This document shows, in pieces, positions 10,384 through 24,400 of a stretch of DNA of 26,217 nt (position 1 is the stretch's first letter; every line of letters begins with the position of its first letter). Below the pieces are notes generated by a model. It had not been told where the DNA came from and did no database searches. It saw nothing but the letters and a program-made list of their open reading frames with translations. Made by a program: the position numbers and the translations under genes. The stretch lies in the NCBI GenBank assembly GCA_003427395.1, contig BFEA01000040.1, positions 4,124,769 through 4,150,985 of the forward strand, in the 5' to 3' direction. This stretch comes from Chara braunii (taxonomy: Eukaryota > Streptophyta > Charophyceae > Charales > Characeae).

Positions 10384-10399
10384 CGACACTTAAGTGTCG
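10384..10399. repeat. 16-bp perfect palindrome
   Basis: CGACACTTAAGTGTCG is fully self-complementary. A dimeric protein could bind such a site, but nothing nearby supports a specific role. Confidence 0.7.
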
Positions 10400-10474
10400 G
10401 CTGACACGCGCCTTGAGGGTTAATCTCTCGACGCTGGACAACCGCCATGCGCGGTTGAAGACTACACCCTCTTC

Positions 10475-11409
10475 NNNNNNNNNNNNNNNNNNNNNNNNNN
10501 NNNNNNNNNNNNNNNNNNNNNNNNNNNNNNNNNNNNNNNNNNNNNNNNNNNNNNNNNNNNNNNNNNNNNNNNNNNNNNNNNNNNNNNNNNNNNNNNNNNN
10601 NNNNNNNNNNNNNNNNNNNNNNNNNNNNNNNNNNNNNNNNNNNNNNNNNNNNNNNNNNNNNNNNNNNNNNNNNNNNNNNNNNNNNNNNNNNNNNNNNNNN
10701 NNNNNNNNNNNNNNNNNNNNNNNNNNNNNNNNNNNNNNNNNNNNNNNNNNNNNNNNNNNNNNNNNNNNNNNNNNNNNNNNNNNNNNNNNNNNNNNNNNNN
10801 NNNNNNNNNNNNNNNNNNNNNNNNNNNNNNNNNNNNNNNNNNNNNNNNNNNNNNNNNNNNNNNNNNNNNNNNNNNNNNNNNNNNNNNNNNNNNNNNNNNN
10901 NNNNNNNNNNNNNNNNNNNNNNNNNNNNNNNNNNNNNNNNNNNNNNNNNNNNNNNNNNNNNNNNNNNNNNNNNNNNNNNNNNNNNNNNNNNNNNNNNNNN
11001 NNNNNNNNNNNNNNNNNNNNNNNNNNNNNNNNNNNNNNNNNNNNNNNNNNNNNNNNNNNNNNNNNNNNNNNNNNNNNNNNNNNNNNNNNNNNNNNNNNNN
11101 NNNNNNNNNNNNNNNNNNNNNNNNNNNNNNNNNNNNNNNNNNNNNNNNNNNNNNNNNNNNNNNNNNNNNNNNNNNNNNNNNNNNNNNNNNNNNNNNNNNN
11201 NNNNNNNNNNNNNNNNNNNNNNNNNNNNNNNNNNNNNNNNNNNNNNNNNNNNNNNNNNNNNNNNNNNNNNNNNNNNNNNNNNNNNNNNNNNNNNNNNNNN
11301 NNNNNNNNNNNNNNNNNNNNNNNNNNNNNNNNNNNNNNNNNNNNNNNNNNNNNNNNNNNNNNNNNNNNNNNNNNNNNNNNNNNNNNNNNNNNNNNNNNNN
11401 NNNNNNNNN
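10475..11409. other. Assembly gap of 935 N
   Basis: An unbroken run of N, so sequence content is unknown. Open frames that cross it are artefacts. The left flank is GC-rich and C-skewed and the right flank is AT-rich, so the gap separates two compositionally different regions and a misjoin is possible. Confidence 0.99.
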
Positions 11410-11487
11410 CAAAGCAAAGGTAGACTAACGGCAGGATCTCCCCTATTCAGGGTGAATCGCCAGAATCGCCACCTGTCAAAATATAAT

Positions 11488-11810
11488 CTAACTCCTTTAA
11501 ATTAGGAAAATTTCGGCAGCGCTTCCCGTAGGAAAAGTGTCTTTTCAGAATTTATATCAATCCGAATATGAAACCAAAAAATAGTCTTTGACTTTCCGAA
11601 GTCCAGTTTTGTCTAACTCCCTGAATTCGCAAAGATTTGGGCAATAATCCCTTTAGAAAATGAGACTTTTCAGATTTTTACTAAGTCATATACGAACCTT
11701 AGACAAGTTGAACTTTGAAAAGTCAGAAATTTGACTAACTCCTTGGATTTGCAGAAATTTTGGCAGTGCTTCCCGTACGGAAAGAAGCTTACCAAGATTT
11801 ATACAAAGCC
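11488..11810. repeat. Three diverged tandem units of about 123 bp
   Basis: Units begin with CTAACTCC at 11488, 11613 and 11735 (lengths 125 and 122 bp, third incomplete). They share, in order, a GCA(G/A)A.TTT segment, GGCA...TCCC, a CTTTTCAGATTT-type segment, and a GACTTT/AACTTT-GAAAAGTC segment. The third unit decays after ATTTATACAAAGCC. Divergence is considerable, unlike the uniform array downstream. Confidence 0.75.
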
Positions 11811-11831
11811 AAATATAACAAAATATTTCAG

Positions 11832-11999
11832 ATAAATGCAGAAATCAAACTAAGTATAAAAACTATCTTAGAAAATACAGAAATTGAATATAACTCCTAT
11901 AGCTCTAGCACGTGGCGAGCCACTACAGCAACTACCTATCAACTCAAACTCAGACTAGATAGTGATGCCACTCAATCAAATGCAGGCCAAACCACAAAG
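11832..11999 (+). other. Possible internal exon (weak)
   Basis: The stretch of 168 bases (56 codons) is open in the frame that starts ATG at 11760. It is preceded by AATATTTCAG (acceptor-like, ending 11831) and followed by AAAG/GTAAGT (donor-like, 12000-12005). The product would be a Thr/Ser-rich peptide with no motif I know. The 5' part of the open frame overlaps the third diverged repeat, which argues against a conventional start there. A chance open frame is a real alternative. Confidence 0.25.
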
Positions 12000-12088
12000 G
12001 TAAGTACTCTCACCAACCCCAAGTTGACTTAGCAAACATTAGTCCATAGTTTTTCAGTGTTTTAACCCTTTGTACCCTGCTTACATAG

Positions 12089-12136
12089 GGCATTGGGACT
12101 GACCATTCATCTTAGAAACAATGCCAGCCCTATGCC
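12089..12136 (+). repeat. Solitary core hairpin 1
   Basis: The core at 12103-12123 is exact. Left arm 12089-12103 (GGCATTGGGACTGAC) and right arm 12123-12136 (GCCAGCCCTATGCC) are complementary except for three interruptions, giving a long imperfect stem. Confidence 0.8.
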
Positions 12137-12188
12137 TTAATTATACACGAACAGGTTGCACAACTATTTTTCTCTTCATTGGGTATAT

Positions 12189-12223
12189 GACTAAGCCATT
12201 CATCTTAGAAACCATGCTTAGTC
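12189..12223 (+). repeat. Solitary core hairpin 2
   Basis: GACTAAGC (12189-12196) pairs perfectly with GCTTAGTC (12216-12223). The core at 12196-12216 has one change (AAACCATG instead of AAACAATG). The arm sequence is unlike that of its neighbours. Confidence 0.85.
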
Positions 12224-12293
12224 GCCCTGAACTATTTAAATAGCCAAGTTATATATATCTTTCTGCACCTTAGTCTTCAGAAAGAGGGCGTAG

Positions 12294-12328
12294 GGCCGAG
12301 TCATTCGTCTTAGAAACAATGCACTGCC
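12294..12328 (+). repeat. Solitary core hairpin 3 (weak stem)
   Basis: The core at 12301-12321 has two changes (first base T, and CGTC for CATC). The arms pair only in part: GGC and AGT on the left match ACT and GCC on the right. Confidence 0.65.
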
Positions 12329-12381
12329 TGCCCAGGTTACCTTCAGTTATAACTCTCGATTATATTCTCTTCTCTTGTGAT

Positions 12382-12430
12382 AAGGCTATAGTCAGGCCAT
12401 TCATCTTAGAAACAATGCCTGACTAGCCTT
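12382..12430 (+). repeat. Core hairpin at left edge of the array, 14-bp stem
   Basis: AAGGCTA (12382-12388) plus GTCAGGC (12391-12397) pair perfectly with GCCTGAC (12417-12423) plus TAGCCTT (12424-12430), with a TA bulge on the left. Only the right arm is repeated in the array; the left arm is unique to this copy. Confidence 0.85.
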
Positions 12431-15400
12431 GTTTGTATATAAGTATATATATATATATATACTTATATATATATAACATTATAGAGAATCATATTCCTTT
12501 GTTCTTATTATAGTCTTGTGGCCTTAGACTTAGACCATTCATCTTAGAAACAATGCCTGACTAGCCTTGTTTGTATATAAGTATATATATATATATATAC
12601 TTATATATATATAACATTATAGAGAATCATATTCCTTTGTTCTTATTATAGTCTTGTGGCCTTAGACTTAGACCATTCATCTTAGAAACAATGCCTGACT
12701 AGCCTTGTTTGTATATAAGTATATATATATATATATACTTATATATATATAACATTATAGAGAATCATATTCCTTTGTTCTTATTATAGTCTTGTGGCCT
12801 TAGACTTAGACCATTCATCTTAGAAACAATGCCTGACTAGCCTTGTTTGTATATAAGTATATATATATATATATACTTATATATATATAACATTATAGAG
12901 AATCATATTCCTTTGTTCTTATTATAGTCTTGTGGCCTTAGACTTAGACCATTCATCTTAGAAACAATGCCTGACTAGCCTTGTTTGTATATAAGTATAT
13001 ATATATATATATACTTATATATATATAACATTATAGAGAATCATATTCCTTTGTTCTTATTATAGTCTTGTGGCCTTAGACTTAGACCATTCATCTTAGA
13101 AACAATGCCTGACTAGCCTTGTTTGTATATAAGTATATATATATATATATACTTATATATATATAACATTATAGAGAATCATATTCCTTTGTTCTTATTA
13201 TAGTCTTGTGGCCTTAGACTTAGACCATTCATCTTAGAAACAATGCCTGACTAGCCTTGTTTGTATATAAGTATATATATATATATATACTTATATATAT
13301 ATAACATTATAGAGAATCATATTCCTTTGTTCTTATTATAGTCTTGTGGCCTTAGACTTAGACCATTCATCTTAGAAACAATGCCTGACTAGCCTTGTTT
13401 GTATATAAGTATATATATATATATATACTTATATATATATAACATTATAGAGAATCATATTCCTTTGTTCTTATTATAGTCTTGTGGCCTTAGACTTAGA
13501 CCATTCATCTTAGAAACAATGCCTGACTAGCCTTGTTTGTATATAAGTATATATATATATATATACTTATATATATATAACATTATAGAGAATCATATTC
13601 CTTTGTTCTTATTATAGTCTTGTGGCCTTAGACTTAGACCATTCATCTTAGAAACAATGCCTGACTAGCCTTGTTTGTATATAAGTATATATATATATAT
13701 ATACTTATATATATATAACATTATAGAGAATCATATTCCTTTGTTCTTATTATAGTCTTGTGGCCTTAGACTTAGACCATTCATCTTAGAAACAATGCCT
13801 GACTAGCCTTGTTTGTATATAAGTATATATATATATATATACTTATATATATATAACATTATAGAGAATCATATTCCTTTGTTCTTATTATAGTCTTGTG
13901 GCCTTAGACTTAGACCATTCATCTTAGAAACAATGCCTGACTAGCCTTGTTTGTATATAAGTATATATATATATATATACTTATATATATATAACATTAT
14001 AGAGAATCATATTCCTTTGTTCTTATTATAGTCTTGTGGCCTTAGACTTAGACCATTCATCTTAGAAACAATGCCTGACTAGCCTTGTTTGTATATAAGT
14101 ATATATATATATATATACTTATATATATATAACATTATAGAGAATCATATTCCTTTGTTCTTATTATAGTCTTGTGGCCTTAGACTTAGACCATTCATCT
14201 TAGAAACAATGCCTGACTAGCCTTGTTTGTATATAAGTATATATATATATATATACTTATATATATATAACATTATAGAGAATCATATTCCTTTGTTCTT
14301 ATTATAGTCTTGTGGCCTTAGACTTAGACCATTCATCTTAGAAACAATGCCTGACTAGCCTTGTTTGTATATAAGTATATATATATATATATACTTATAT
14401 ATATATAACATTATAGAGAATCATATTCCTTTGTTCTTATTATAGTCTTGTGGCCTTAGACTTAGACCATTCATCTTAGAAACAATGCCTGACTAGCCTT
14501 GTTTGTATATAAGTATATATATATATATATACTTATATATATATAACATTATAGAGAATCATATTCCTTTGTTCTTATTATAGTCTTGTGGCCTTAGACT
14601 TAGACCATTCATCTTAGAAACAATGCCTGACTAGCCTTGTTTGTATATAAGTATATATATATATATATACTTATATATATATAACATTATAGAGAATCAT
14701 ATTCCTTTGTTCTTATTATAGTCTTGTGGCCTTAGACTTAGACCATTCATCTTAGAAACAATGCCTGACTAGCCTTGTTTGTATATAAGTATATATATAT
14801 ATATATACTTATATATATATAACATTATAGAGAATCATATTCCTTTGTTCTTATTATAGTCTTGTGGCCTTAGACTTAGACCATTCATCTTAGAAACAAT
14901 GCCTGACTAGCCTTGTTTGTATATAAGTATATATATATATATATACTTATATATATATAACATTATAGAGAATCATATTCCTTTGTTCTTATTATAGTCT
15001 TGTGGCCTTAGACTTAGACCATTCATCTTAGAAACAATGCCTGACTAGCCTTGTTTGTATATAAGTATATATATATATATATACTTATATATATATAACA
15101 TTATAGAGAATCATATTCCTTTGTTCTTATTATAGTCTTGTGGCCTTAGACTTAGACCATTCATCTTAGAAACAATGCCTGACTAGCCTTGTTTGTATAT
15201 AAGTATATATATATATATATACTTATATATATATAACATTATAGAGAATCATATTCCTTTGTTCTTATTATAGTCTTGTGGCCTTAGACTTAGACCATTC
15301 ATCTTAGAAACAATGCCTGACTAGCCTTGTTTGTATATAAGTATATATATATATATATACTTATATATATATAACATTATAGAGAATCATATTCCTTTGT

Positions 15401-18400
15401 TCTTATTATAGTCTTGTGGCCTTAGACTTAGACCATTCATCTTAGAAACAATGCCTGACTAGCCTTGTTTGTATATAAGTATATATATATATATATACTT
15501 ATATATATATAACATTATAGAGAATCATATTCCTTTGTTCTTATTATAGTCTTGTGGCCTTAGACTTAGACCATTCATCTTAGAAACAATGCCTGACTAG
15601 CCTTGTTTGTATATAAGTATATATATATATATATACTTATATATATATAACATTATAGAGAATCATATTCCTTTGTTCTTATTATAGTCTTGTGGCCTTA
15701 GACTTAGACCATTCATCTTAGAAACAATGCCTGACTAGCCTTGTTTGTATATAAGTATATATATATATATATACTTATATATATATAACATTATAGAGAA
15801 TCATATTCCTTTGTTCTTATTATAGTCTTGTGGCCTTAGACTTAGACCATTCATCTTAGAAACAATGCCTGACTAGCCTTGTTTGTATATAAGTATATAT
15901 ATATATATATACTTATATATATATAACATTATAGAGAATCATATTCCTTTGTTCTTATTATAGTCTTGTGGCCTTAGACTTAGACCATTCATCTTAGAAA
16001 CAATGCCTGACTAGCCTTGTTTGTATATAAGTATATATATATATATATACTTATATATATATAACATTATAGAGAATCATATTCCTTTGTTCTTATTATA
16101 GTCTTGTGGCCTTAGACTTAGACCATTCATCTTAGAAACAATGCCTGACTAGCCTTGTTTGTATATAAGTATATATATATATATATACTTATATATATAT
16201 AACATTATAGAGAATCATATTCCTTTGTTCTTATTATAGTCTTGTGGCCTTAGACTTAGACCATTCATCTTAGAAACAATGCCTGACTAGCCTTGTTTGT
16301 ATATAAGTATATATATATATATATACTTATATATATATAACATTATAGAGAATCATATTCCTTTGTTCTTATTATAGTCTTGTGGCCTTAGACTTAGACC
16401 ATTCATCTTAGAAACAATGCCTGACTAGCCTTGTTTGTATATAAGTATATATATATATATATACTTATATATATATAACATTATAGAGAATCATATTCCT
16501 TTGTTCTTATTATAGTCTTGTGGCCTTAGACTTAGACCATTCATCTTAGAAACAATGCCTGACTAGCCTTGTTTGTATATAAGTATATATATATATATAT
16601 ACTTATATATATATAACATTATAGAGAATCATATTCCTTTGTTCTTATTATAGTCTTGTGGCCTTAGACTTAGACCATTCATCTTAGAAACAATGCCTGA
16701 CTAGCCTTGTTTGTATATAAGTATATATATATATATATACTTATATATATATAACATTATAGAGAATCATATTCCTTTGTTCTTATTATAGTCTTGTGGC
16801 CTTAGACTTAGACCATTCATCTTAGAAACAATGCCTGACTAGCCTTGTTTGTATATAAGTATATATATATATATATACTTATATATATATAACATTATAG
16901 AGAATCATATTCCTTTGTTCTTATTATAGTCTTGTGGCCTTAGACTTAGACCATTCATCTTAGAAACAATGCCTGACTAGCCTTGTTTGTATATAAGTAT
17001 ATATATATATATATACTTATATATATATAACATTATAGAGAATCATATTCCTTTGTTCTTATTATAGTCTTGTGGCCTTAGACTTAGACCATTCATCTTA
17101 GAAACAATGCCTGACTAGCCTTGTTTGTATATAAGTATATATATATATATATACTTATATATATATAACATTATAGAGAATCATATTCCTTTGTTCTTAT
17201 TATAGTCTTGTGGCCTTAGACTTAGACCATTCATCTTAGAAACAATGCCTGACTAGCCTTGTTTGTATATAAGTATATATATATATATATACTTATATAT
17301 ATATAACATTATAGAGAATCATATTCCTTTGTTCTTATTATAGTCTTGTGGCCTTAGACTTAGACCATTCATCTTAGAAACAATGCCTGACTAGCCTTGT
17401 TTGTATATAAGTATATATATATATATATACTTATATATATATAACATTATAGAGAATCATATTCCTTTGTTCTTATTATAGTCTTGTGGCCTTAGACTTA
17501 GACCATTCATCTTAGAAACAATGCCTGACTAGCCTTGTTTGTATATAAGTATATATATATATATATACTTATATATATATAACATTATAGAGAATCATAT
17601 TCCTTTGTTCTTATTATAGTCTTGTGGCCTTAGACTTAGACCATTCATCTTAGAAACAATGCCTGACTAGCCTTGTTTGTATATAAGTATATATATATAT
17701 ATATACTTATATATATATAACATTATAGAGAATCATATTCCTTTGTTCTTATTATAGTCTTGTGGCCTTAGACTTAGACCATTCATCTTAGAAACAATGC
17801 CTGACTAGCCTTGTTTGTATATAAGTATATATATATATATATACTTATATATATATAACATTATAGAGAATCATATTCCTTTGTTCTTATTATAGTCTTG
17901 TGGCCTTAGACTTAGACCATTCATCTTAGAAACAATGCCTGACTAGCCTTGTTTGTATATAAGTATATATATATATATATACTTATATATATATAACATT
18001 ATAGAGAATCATATTCCTTTGTTCTTATTATAGTCTTGTGGCCTTAGACTTAGACCATTCATCTTAGAAACAATGCCTGACTAGCCTTGTTTGTATATAA
18101 GTATATATATATATATATACTTATATATATATAACATTATAGAGAATCATATTCCTTTGTTCTTATTATAGTCTTGTGGCCTTAGACTTAGACCATTCAT
18201 CTTAGAAACAATGCCTGACTAGCCTTGTTTGTATATAAGTATATATATATATATATACTTATATATATATAACATTATAGAGAATCATATTCCTTTGTTC
18301 TTATTATAGTCTTGTGGCCTTAGACTTAGACCATTCATCTTAGAAACAATGCCTGACTAGCCTTGTTTGTATATAAGTATATATATATATATATACTTAT

Positions 18401-21400
18401 ATATATATAACATTATAGAGAATCATATTCCTTTGTTCTTATTATAGTCTTGTGGCCTTAGACTTAGACCATTCATCTTAGAAACAATGCCTGACTAGCC
18501 TTGTTTGTATATAAGTATATATATATATATATACTTATATATATATAACATTATAGAGAATCATATTCCTTTGTTCTTATTATAGTCTTGTGGCCTTAGA
18601 CTTAGACCATTCATCTTAGAAACAATGCCTGACTAGCCTTGTTTGTATATAAGTATATATATATATATATACTTATATATATATAACATTATAGAGAATC
18701 ATATTCCTTTGTTCTTATTATAGTCTTGTGGCCTTAGACTTAGACCATTCATCTTAGAAACAATGCCTGACTAGCCTTGTTTGTATATAAGTATATATAT
18801 ATATATATACTTATATATATATAACATTATAGAGAATCATATTCCTTTGTTCTTATTATAGTCTTGTGGCCTTAGACTTAGACCATTCATCTTAGAAACA
18901 ATGCCTGACTAGCCTTGTTTGTATATAAGTATATATATATATATATACTTATATATATATAACATTATAGAGAATCATATTCCTTTGTTCTTATTATAGT
19001 CTTGTGGCCTTAGACTTAGACCATTCATCTTAGAAACAATGCCTGACTAGCCTTGTTTGTATATAAGTATATATATATATATATACTTATATATATATAA
19101 CATTATAGAGAATCATATTCCTTTGTTCTTATTATAGTCTTGTGGCCTTAGACTTAGACCATTCATCTTAGAAACAATGCCTGACTAGCCTTGTTTGTAT
19201 ATAAGTATATATATATATATATACTTATATATATATAACATTATAGAGAATCATATTCCTTTGTTCTTATTATAGTCTTGTGGCCTTAGACTTAGACCAT
19301 TCATCTTAGAAACAATGCCTGACTAGCCTTGTTTGTATATAAGTATATATATATATATATACTTATATATATATAACATTATAGAGAATCATATTCCTTT
19401 GTTCTTATTATAGTCTTGTGGCCTTAGACTTAGACCATTCATCTTAGAAACAATGCCTGACTAGCCTTGTTTGTATATAAGTATATATATATATATATAC
19501 TTATATATATATAACATTATAGAGAATCATATTCCTTTGTTCTTATTATAGTCTTGTGGCCTTAGACTTAGACCATTCATCTTAGAAACAATGCCTGACT
19601 AGCCTTGTTTGTATATAAGTATATATATATATATATACTTATATATATATAACATTATAGAGAATCATATTCCTTTGTTCTTATTATAGTCTTGTGGCCT
19701 TAGACTTAGACCATTCATCTTAGAAACAATGCCTGACTAGCCTTGTTTGTATATAAGTATATATATATATATATACTTATATATATATAACATTATAGAG
19801 AATCATATTCCTTTGTTCTTATTATAGTCTTGTGGCCTTAGACTTAGACCATTCATCTTAGAAACAATGCCTGACTAGCCTTGTTTGTATATAAGTATAT
19901 ATATATATATATACTTATATATATATAACATTATAGAGAATCATATTCCTTTGTTCTTATTATAGTCTTGTGGCCTTAGACTTAGACCATTCATCTTAGA
20001 AACAATGCCTGACTAGCCTTGTTTGTATATAAGTATATATATATATATATACTTATATATATATAACATTATAGAGAATCATATTCCTTTGTTCTTATTA
20101 TAGTCTTGTGGCCTTAGACTTAGACCATTCATCTTAGAAACAATGCCTGACTAGCCTTGTTTGTATATAAGTATATATATATATATATACTTATATATAT
20201 ATAACATTATAGAGAATCATATTCCTTTGTTCTTATTATAGTCTTGTGGCCTTAGACTTAGACCATTCATCTTAGAAACAATGCCTGACTAGCCTTGTTT
20301 GTATATAAGTATATATATATATATATACTTATATATATATAACATTATAGAGAATCATATTCCTTTGTTCTTATTATAGTCTTGTGGCCTTAGACTTAGA
20401 CCATTCATCTTAGAAACAATGCCTGACTAGCCTTGTTTGTATATAAGTATATATATATATATATACTTATATATATATAACATTATAGAGAATCATATTC
20501 CTTTGTTCTTATTATAGTCTTGTGGCCTTAGACTTAGACCATTCATCTTAGAAACAATGCCTGACTAGCCTTGTTTGTATATAAGTATATATATATATAT
20601 ATACTTATATATATATAACATTATAGAGAATCATATTCCTTTGTTCTTATTATAGTCTTGTGGCCTTAGACTTAGACCATTCATCTTAGAAACAATGCCT
20701 GACTAGCCTTGTTTGTATATAAGTATATATATATATATATACTTATATATATATAACATTATAGAGAATCATATTCCTTTGTTCTTATTATAGTCTTGTG
20801 GCCTTAGACTTAGACCATTCATCTTAGAAACAATGCCTGACTAGCCTTGTTTGTATATAAGTATATATATATATATATACTTATATATATATAACATTAT
20901 AGAGAATCATATTCCTTTGTTCTTATTATAGTCTTGTGGCCTTAGACTTAGACCATTCATCTTAGAAACAATGCCTGACTAGCCTTGTTTGTATATAAGT
21001 ATATATATATATATATACTTATATATATATAACATTATAGAGAATCATATTCCTTTGTTCTTATTATAGTCTTGTGGCCTTAGACTTAGACCATTCATCT
21101 TAGAAACAATGCCTGACTAGCCTTGTTTGTATATAAGTATATATATATATATATACTTATATATATATAACATTATAGAGAATCATATTCCTTTGTTCTT
21201 ATTATAGTCTTGTGGCCTTAGACTTAGACCATTCATCTTAGAAACAATGCCTGACTAGCCTTGTTTGTATATAAGTATATATATATATATATACTTATAT
21301 ATATATAACATTATAGAGAATCATATTCCTTTGTTCTTATTATAGTCTTGTGGCCTTAGACTTAGACCATTCATCTTAGAAACAATGCCTGACTAGCCTT

Positions 21401-24400
21401 GTTTGTATATAAGTATATATATATATATATACTTATATATATATAACATTATAGAGAATCATATTCCTTTGTTCTTATTATAGTCTTGTGGCCTTAGACT
21501 TAGACCATTCATCTTAGAAACAATGCCTGACTAGCCTTGTTTGTATATAAGTATATATATATATATATACTTATATATATATAACATTATAGAGAATCAT
21601 ATTCCTTTGTTCTTATTATAGTCTTGTGGCCTTAGACTTAGACCATTCATCTTAGAAACAATGCCTGACTAGCCTTGTTTGTATATAAGTATATATATAT
21701 ATATATACTTATATATATATAACATTATAGAGAATCATATTCCTTTGTTCTTATTATAGTCTTGTGGCCTTAGACTTAGACCATTCATCTTAGAAACAAT
21801 GCCTGACTAGCCTTGTTTGTATATAAGTATATATATATATATATACTTATATATATATAACATTATAGAGAATCATATTCCTTTGTTCTTATTATAGTCT
21901 TGTGGCCTTAGACTTAGACCATTCATCTTAGAAACAATGCCTGACTAGCCTTGTTTGTATATAAGTATATATATATATATATACTTATATATATATAACA
22001 TTATAGAGAATCATATTCCTTTGTTCTTATTATAGTCTTGTGGCCTTAGACTTAGACCATTCATCTTAGAAACAATGCCTGACTAGCCTTGTTTGTATAT
22101 AAGTATATATATATATATATACTTATATATATATAACATTATAGAGAATCATATTCCTTTGTTCTTATTATAGTCTTGTGGCCTTAGACTTAGACCATTC
22201 ATCTTAGAAACAATGCCTGACTAGCCTTGTTTGTATATAAGTATATATATATATATATACTTATATATATATAACATTATAGAGAATCATATTCCTTTGT
22301 TCTTATTATAGTCTTGTGGCCTTAGACTTAGACCATTCATCTTAGAAACAATGCCTGACTAGCCTTGTTTGTATATAAGTATATATATATATATATACTT
22401 ATATATATATAACATTATAGAGAATCATATTCCTTTGTTCTTATTATAGTCTTGTGGCCTTAGACTTAGACCATTCATCTTAGAAACAATGCCTGACTAG
22501 CCTTGTTTGTATATAAGTATATATATATATATATACTTATATATATATAACATTATAGAGAATCATATTCCTTTGTTCTTATTATAGTCTTGTGGCCTTA
22601 GACTTAGACCATTCATCTTAGAAACAATGCCTGACTAGCCTTGTTTGTATATAAGTATATATATATATATATACTTATATATATATAACATTATAGAGAA
22701 TCATATTCCTTTGTTCTTATTATAGTCTTGTGGCCTTAGACTTAGACCATTCATCTTAGAAACAATGCCTGACTAGCCTTGTTTGTATATAAGTATATAT
22801 ATATATATATACTTATATATATATAACATTATAGAGAATCATATTCCTTTGTTCTTATTATAGTCTTGTGGCCTTAGACTTAGACCATTCATCTTAGAAA
22901 CAATGCCTGACTAGCCTTGTTTGTATATAAGTATATATATATATATATACTTATATATATATAACATTATAGAGAATCATATTCCTTTGTTCTTATTATA
23001 GTCTTGTGGCCTTAGACTTAGACCATTCATCTTAGAAACAATGCCTGACTAGCCTTGTTTGTATATAAGTATATATATATATATATACTTATATATATAT
23101 AACATTATAGAGAATCATATTCCTTTGTTCTTATTATAGTCTTGTGGCCTTAGACTTAGACCATTCATCTTAGAAACAATGCCTGACTAGCCTTGTTTGT
23201 ATATAAGTATATATATATATATATACTTATATATATATAACATTATAGAGAATCATATTCCTTTGTTCTTATTATAGTCTTGTGGCCTTAGACTTAGACC
23301 ATTCATCTTAGAAACAATGCCTGACTAGCCTTGTTTGTATATAAGTATATATATATATATATACTTATATATATATAACATTATAGAGAATCATATTCCT
23401 TTGTTCTTATTATAGTCTTGTGGCCTTAGACTTAGACCATTCATCTTAGAAACAATGCCTGACTAGCCTTGTTTGTATATAAGTATATATATATATATAT
23501 ACTTATATATATATAACATTATAGAGAATCATATTCCTTTGTTCTTATTATAGTCTTGTGGCCTTAGACTTAGACCATTCATCTTAGAAACAATGCCTGA
23601 CTAGCCTTGTTTGTATATAAGTATATATATATATATATACTTATATATATATAACATTATAGAGAATCATATTCCTTTGTTCTTATTATAGTCTTGTGGC
23701 CTTAGACTTAGACCATTCATCTTAGAAACAATGCCTGACTAGCCTTGTTTGTATATAAGTATATATATATATATATACTTATATATATATAACATTATAG
23801 AGAATCATATTCCTTTGTTCTTATTATAGTCTTGTGGCCTTAGACTTAGACCATTCATCTTAGAAACAATGCCTGACTAGCCTTGTTTGTATATAAGTAT
23901 ATATATATATATATACTTATATATATATAACATTATAGAGAATCATATTCCTTTGTTCTTATTATAGTCTTGTGGCCTTAGACTTAGACCATTCATCTTA
24001 GAAACAATGCCTGACTAGCCTTGTTTGTATATAAGTATATATATATATATATACTTATATATATATAACATTATAGAGAATCATATTCCTTTGTTCTTAT
24101 TATAGTCTTGTGGCCTTAGACTTAGACCATTCATCTTAGAAACAATGCCTGACTAGCCTTGTTTGTATATAAGTATATATATATATATATACTTATATAT
24201 ATATAACATTATAGAGAATCATATTCCTTTGTTCTTATTATAGTCTTGTGGCCTTAGACTTAGACCATTCATCTTAGAAACAATGCCTGACTAGCCTTGT
24301 TTGTATATAAGTATATATATATATATATACTTATATATATATAACATTATAGAGAATCATATTCCTTTGTTCTTATTATAGTCTTGTGGCCTTAGACTTA

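Larger units (their letters stand above)
8704..10474. other. Non-coding stretch up to the scaffold gap
   Basis: No gene is seen. Open frames at 9648-9899 (+), 9659-9928 (-) and 9950-10245 (-) overlap on both strands in GC-rich sequence and have no motifs. Weak hairpins occur at 8835-8852 (ACCCTT/AAGGGT) and 9696-9712 (AACGGT/ACCGTT). Confidence 0.55.

Noticed and set aside
10149-11423. Long open frames of 316-422 codons
   Set aside because: They are almost wholly made of N from the scaffold gap.
1-12060. tRNA or rRNA genes
   Set aside because: No T-loop GTTCRANNC with matching arms, and no recognisable rRNA segment, was found by eye.
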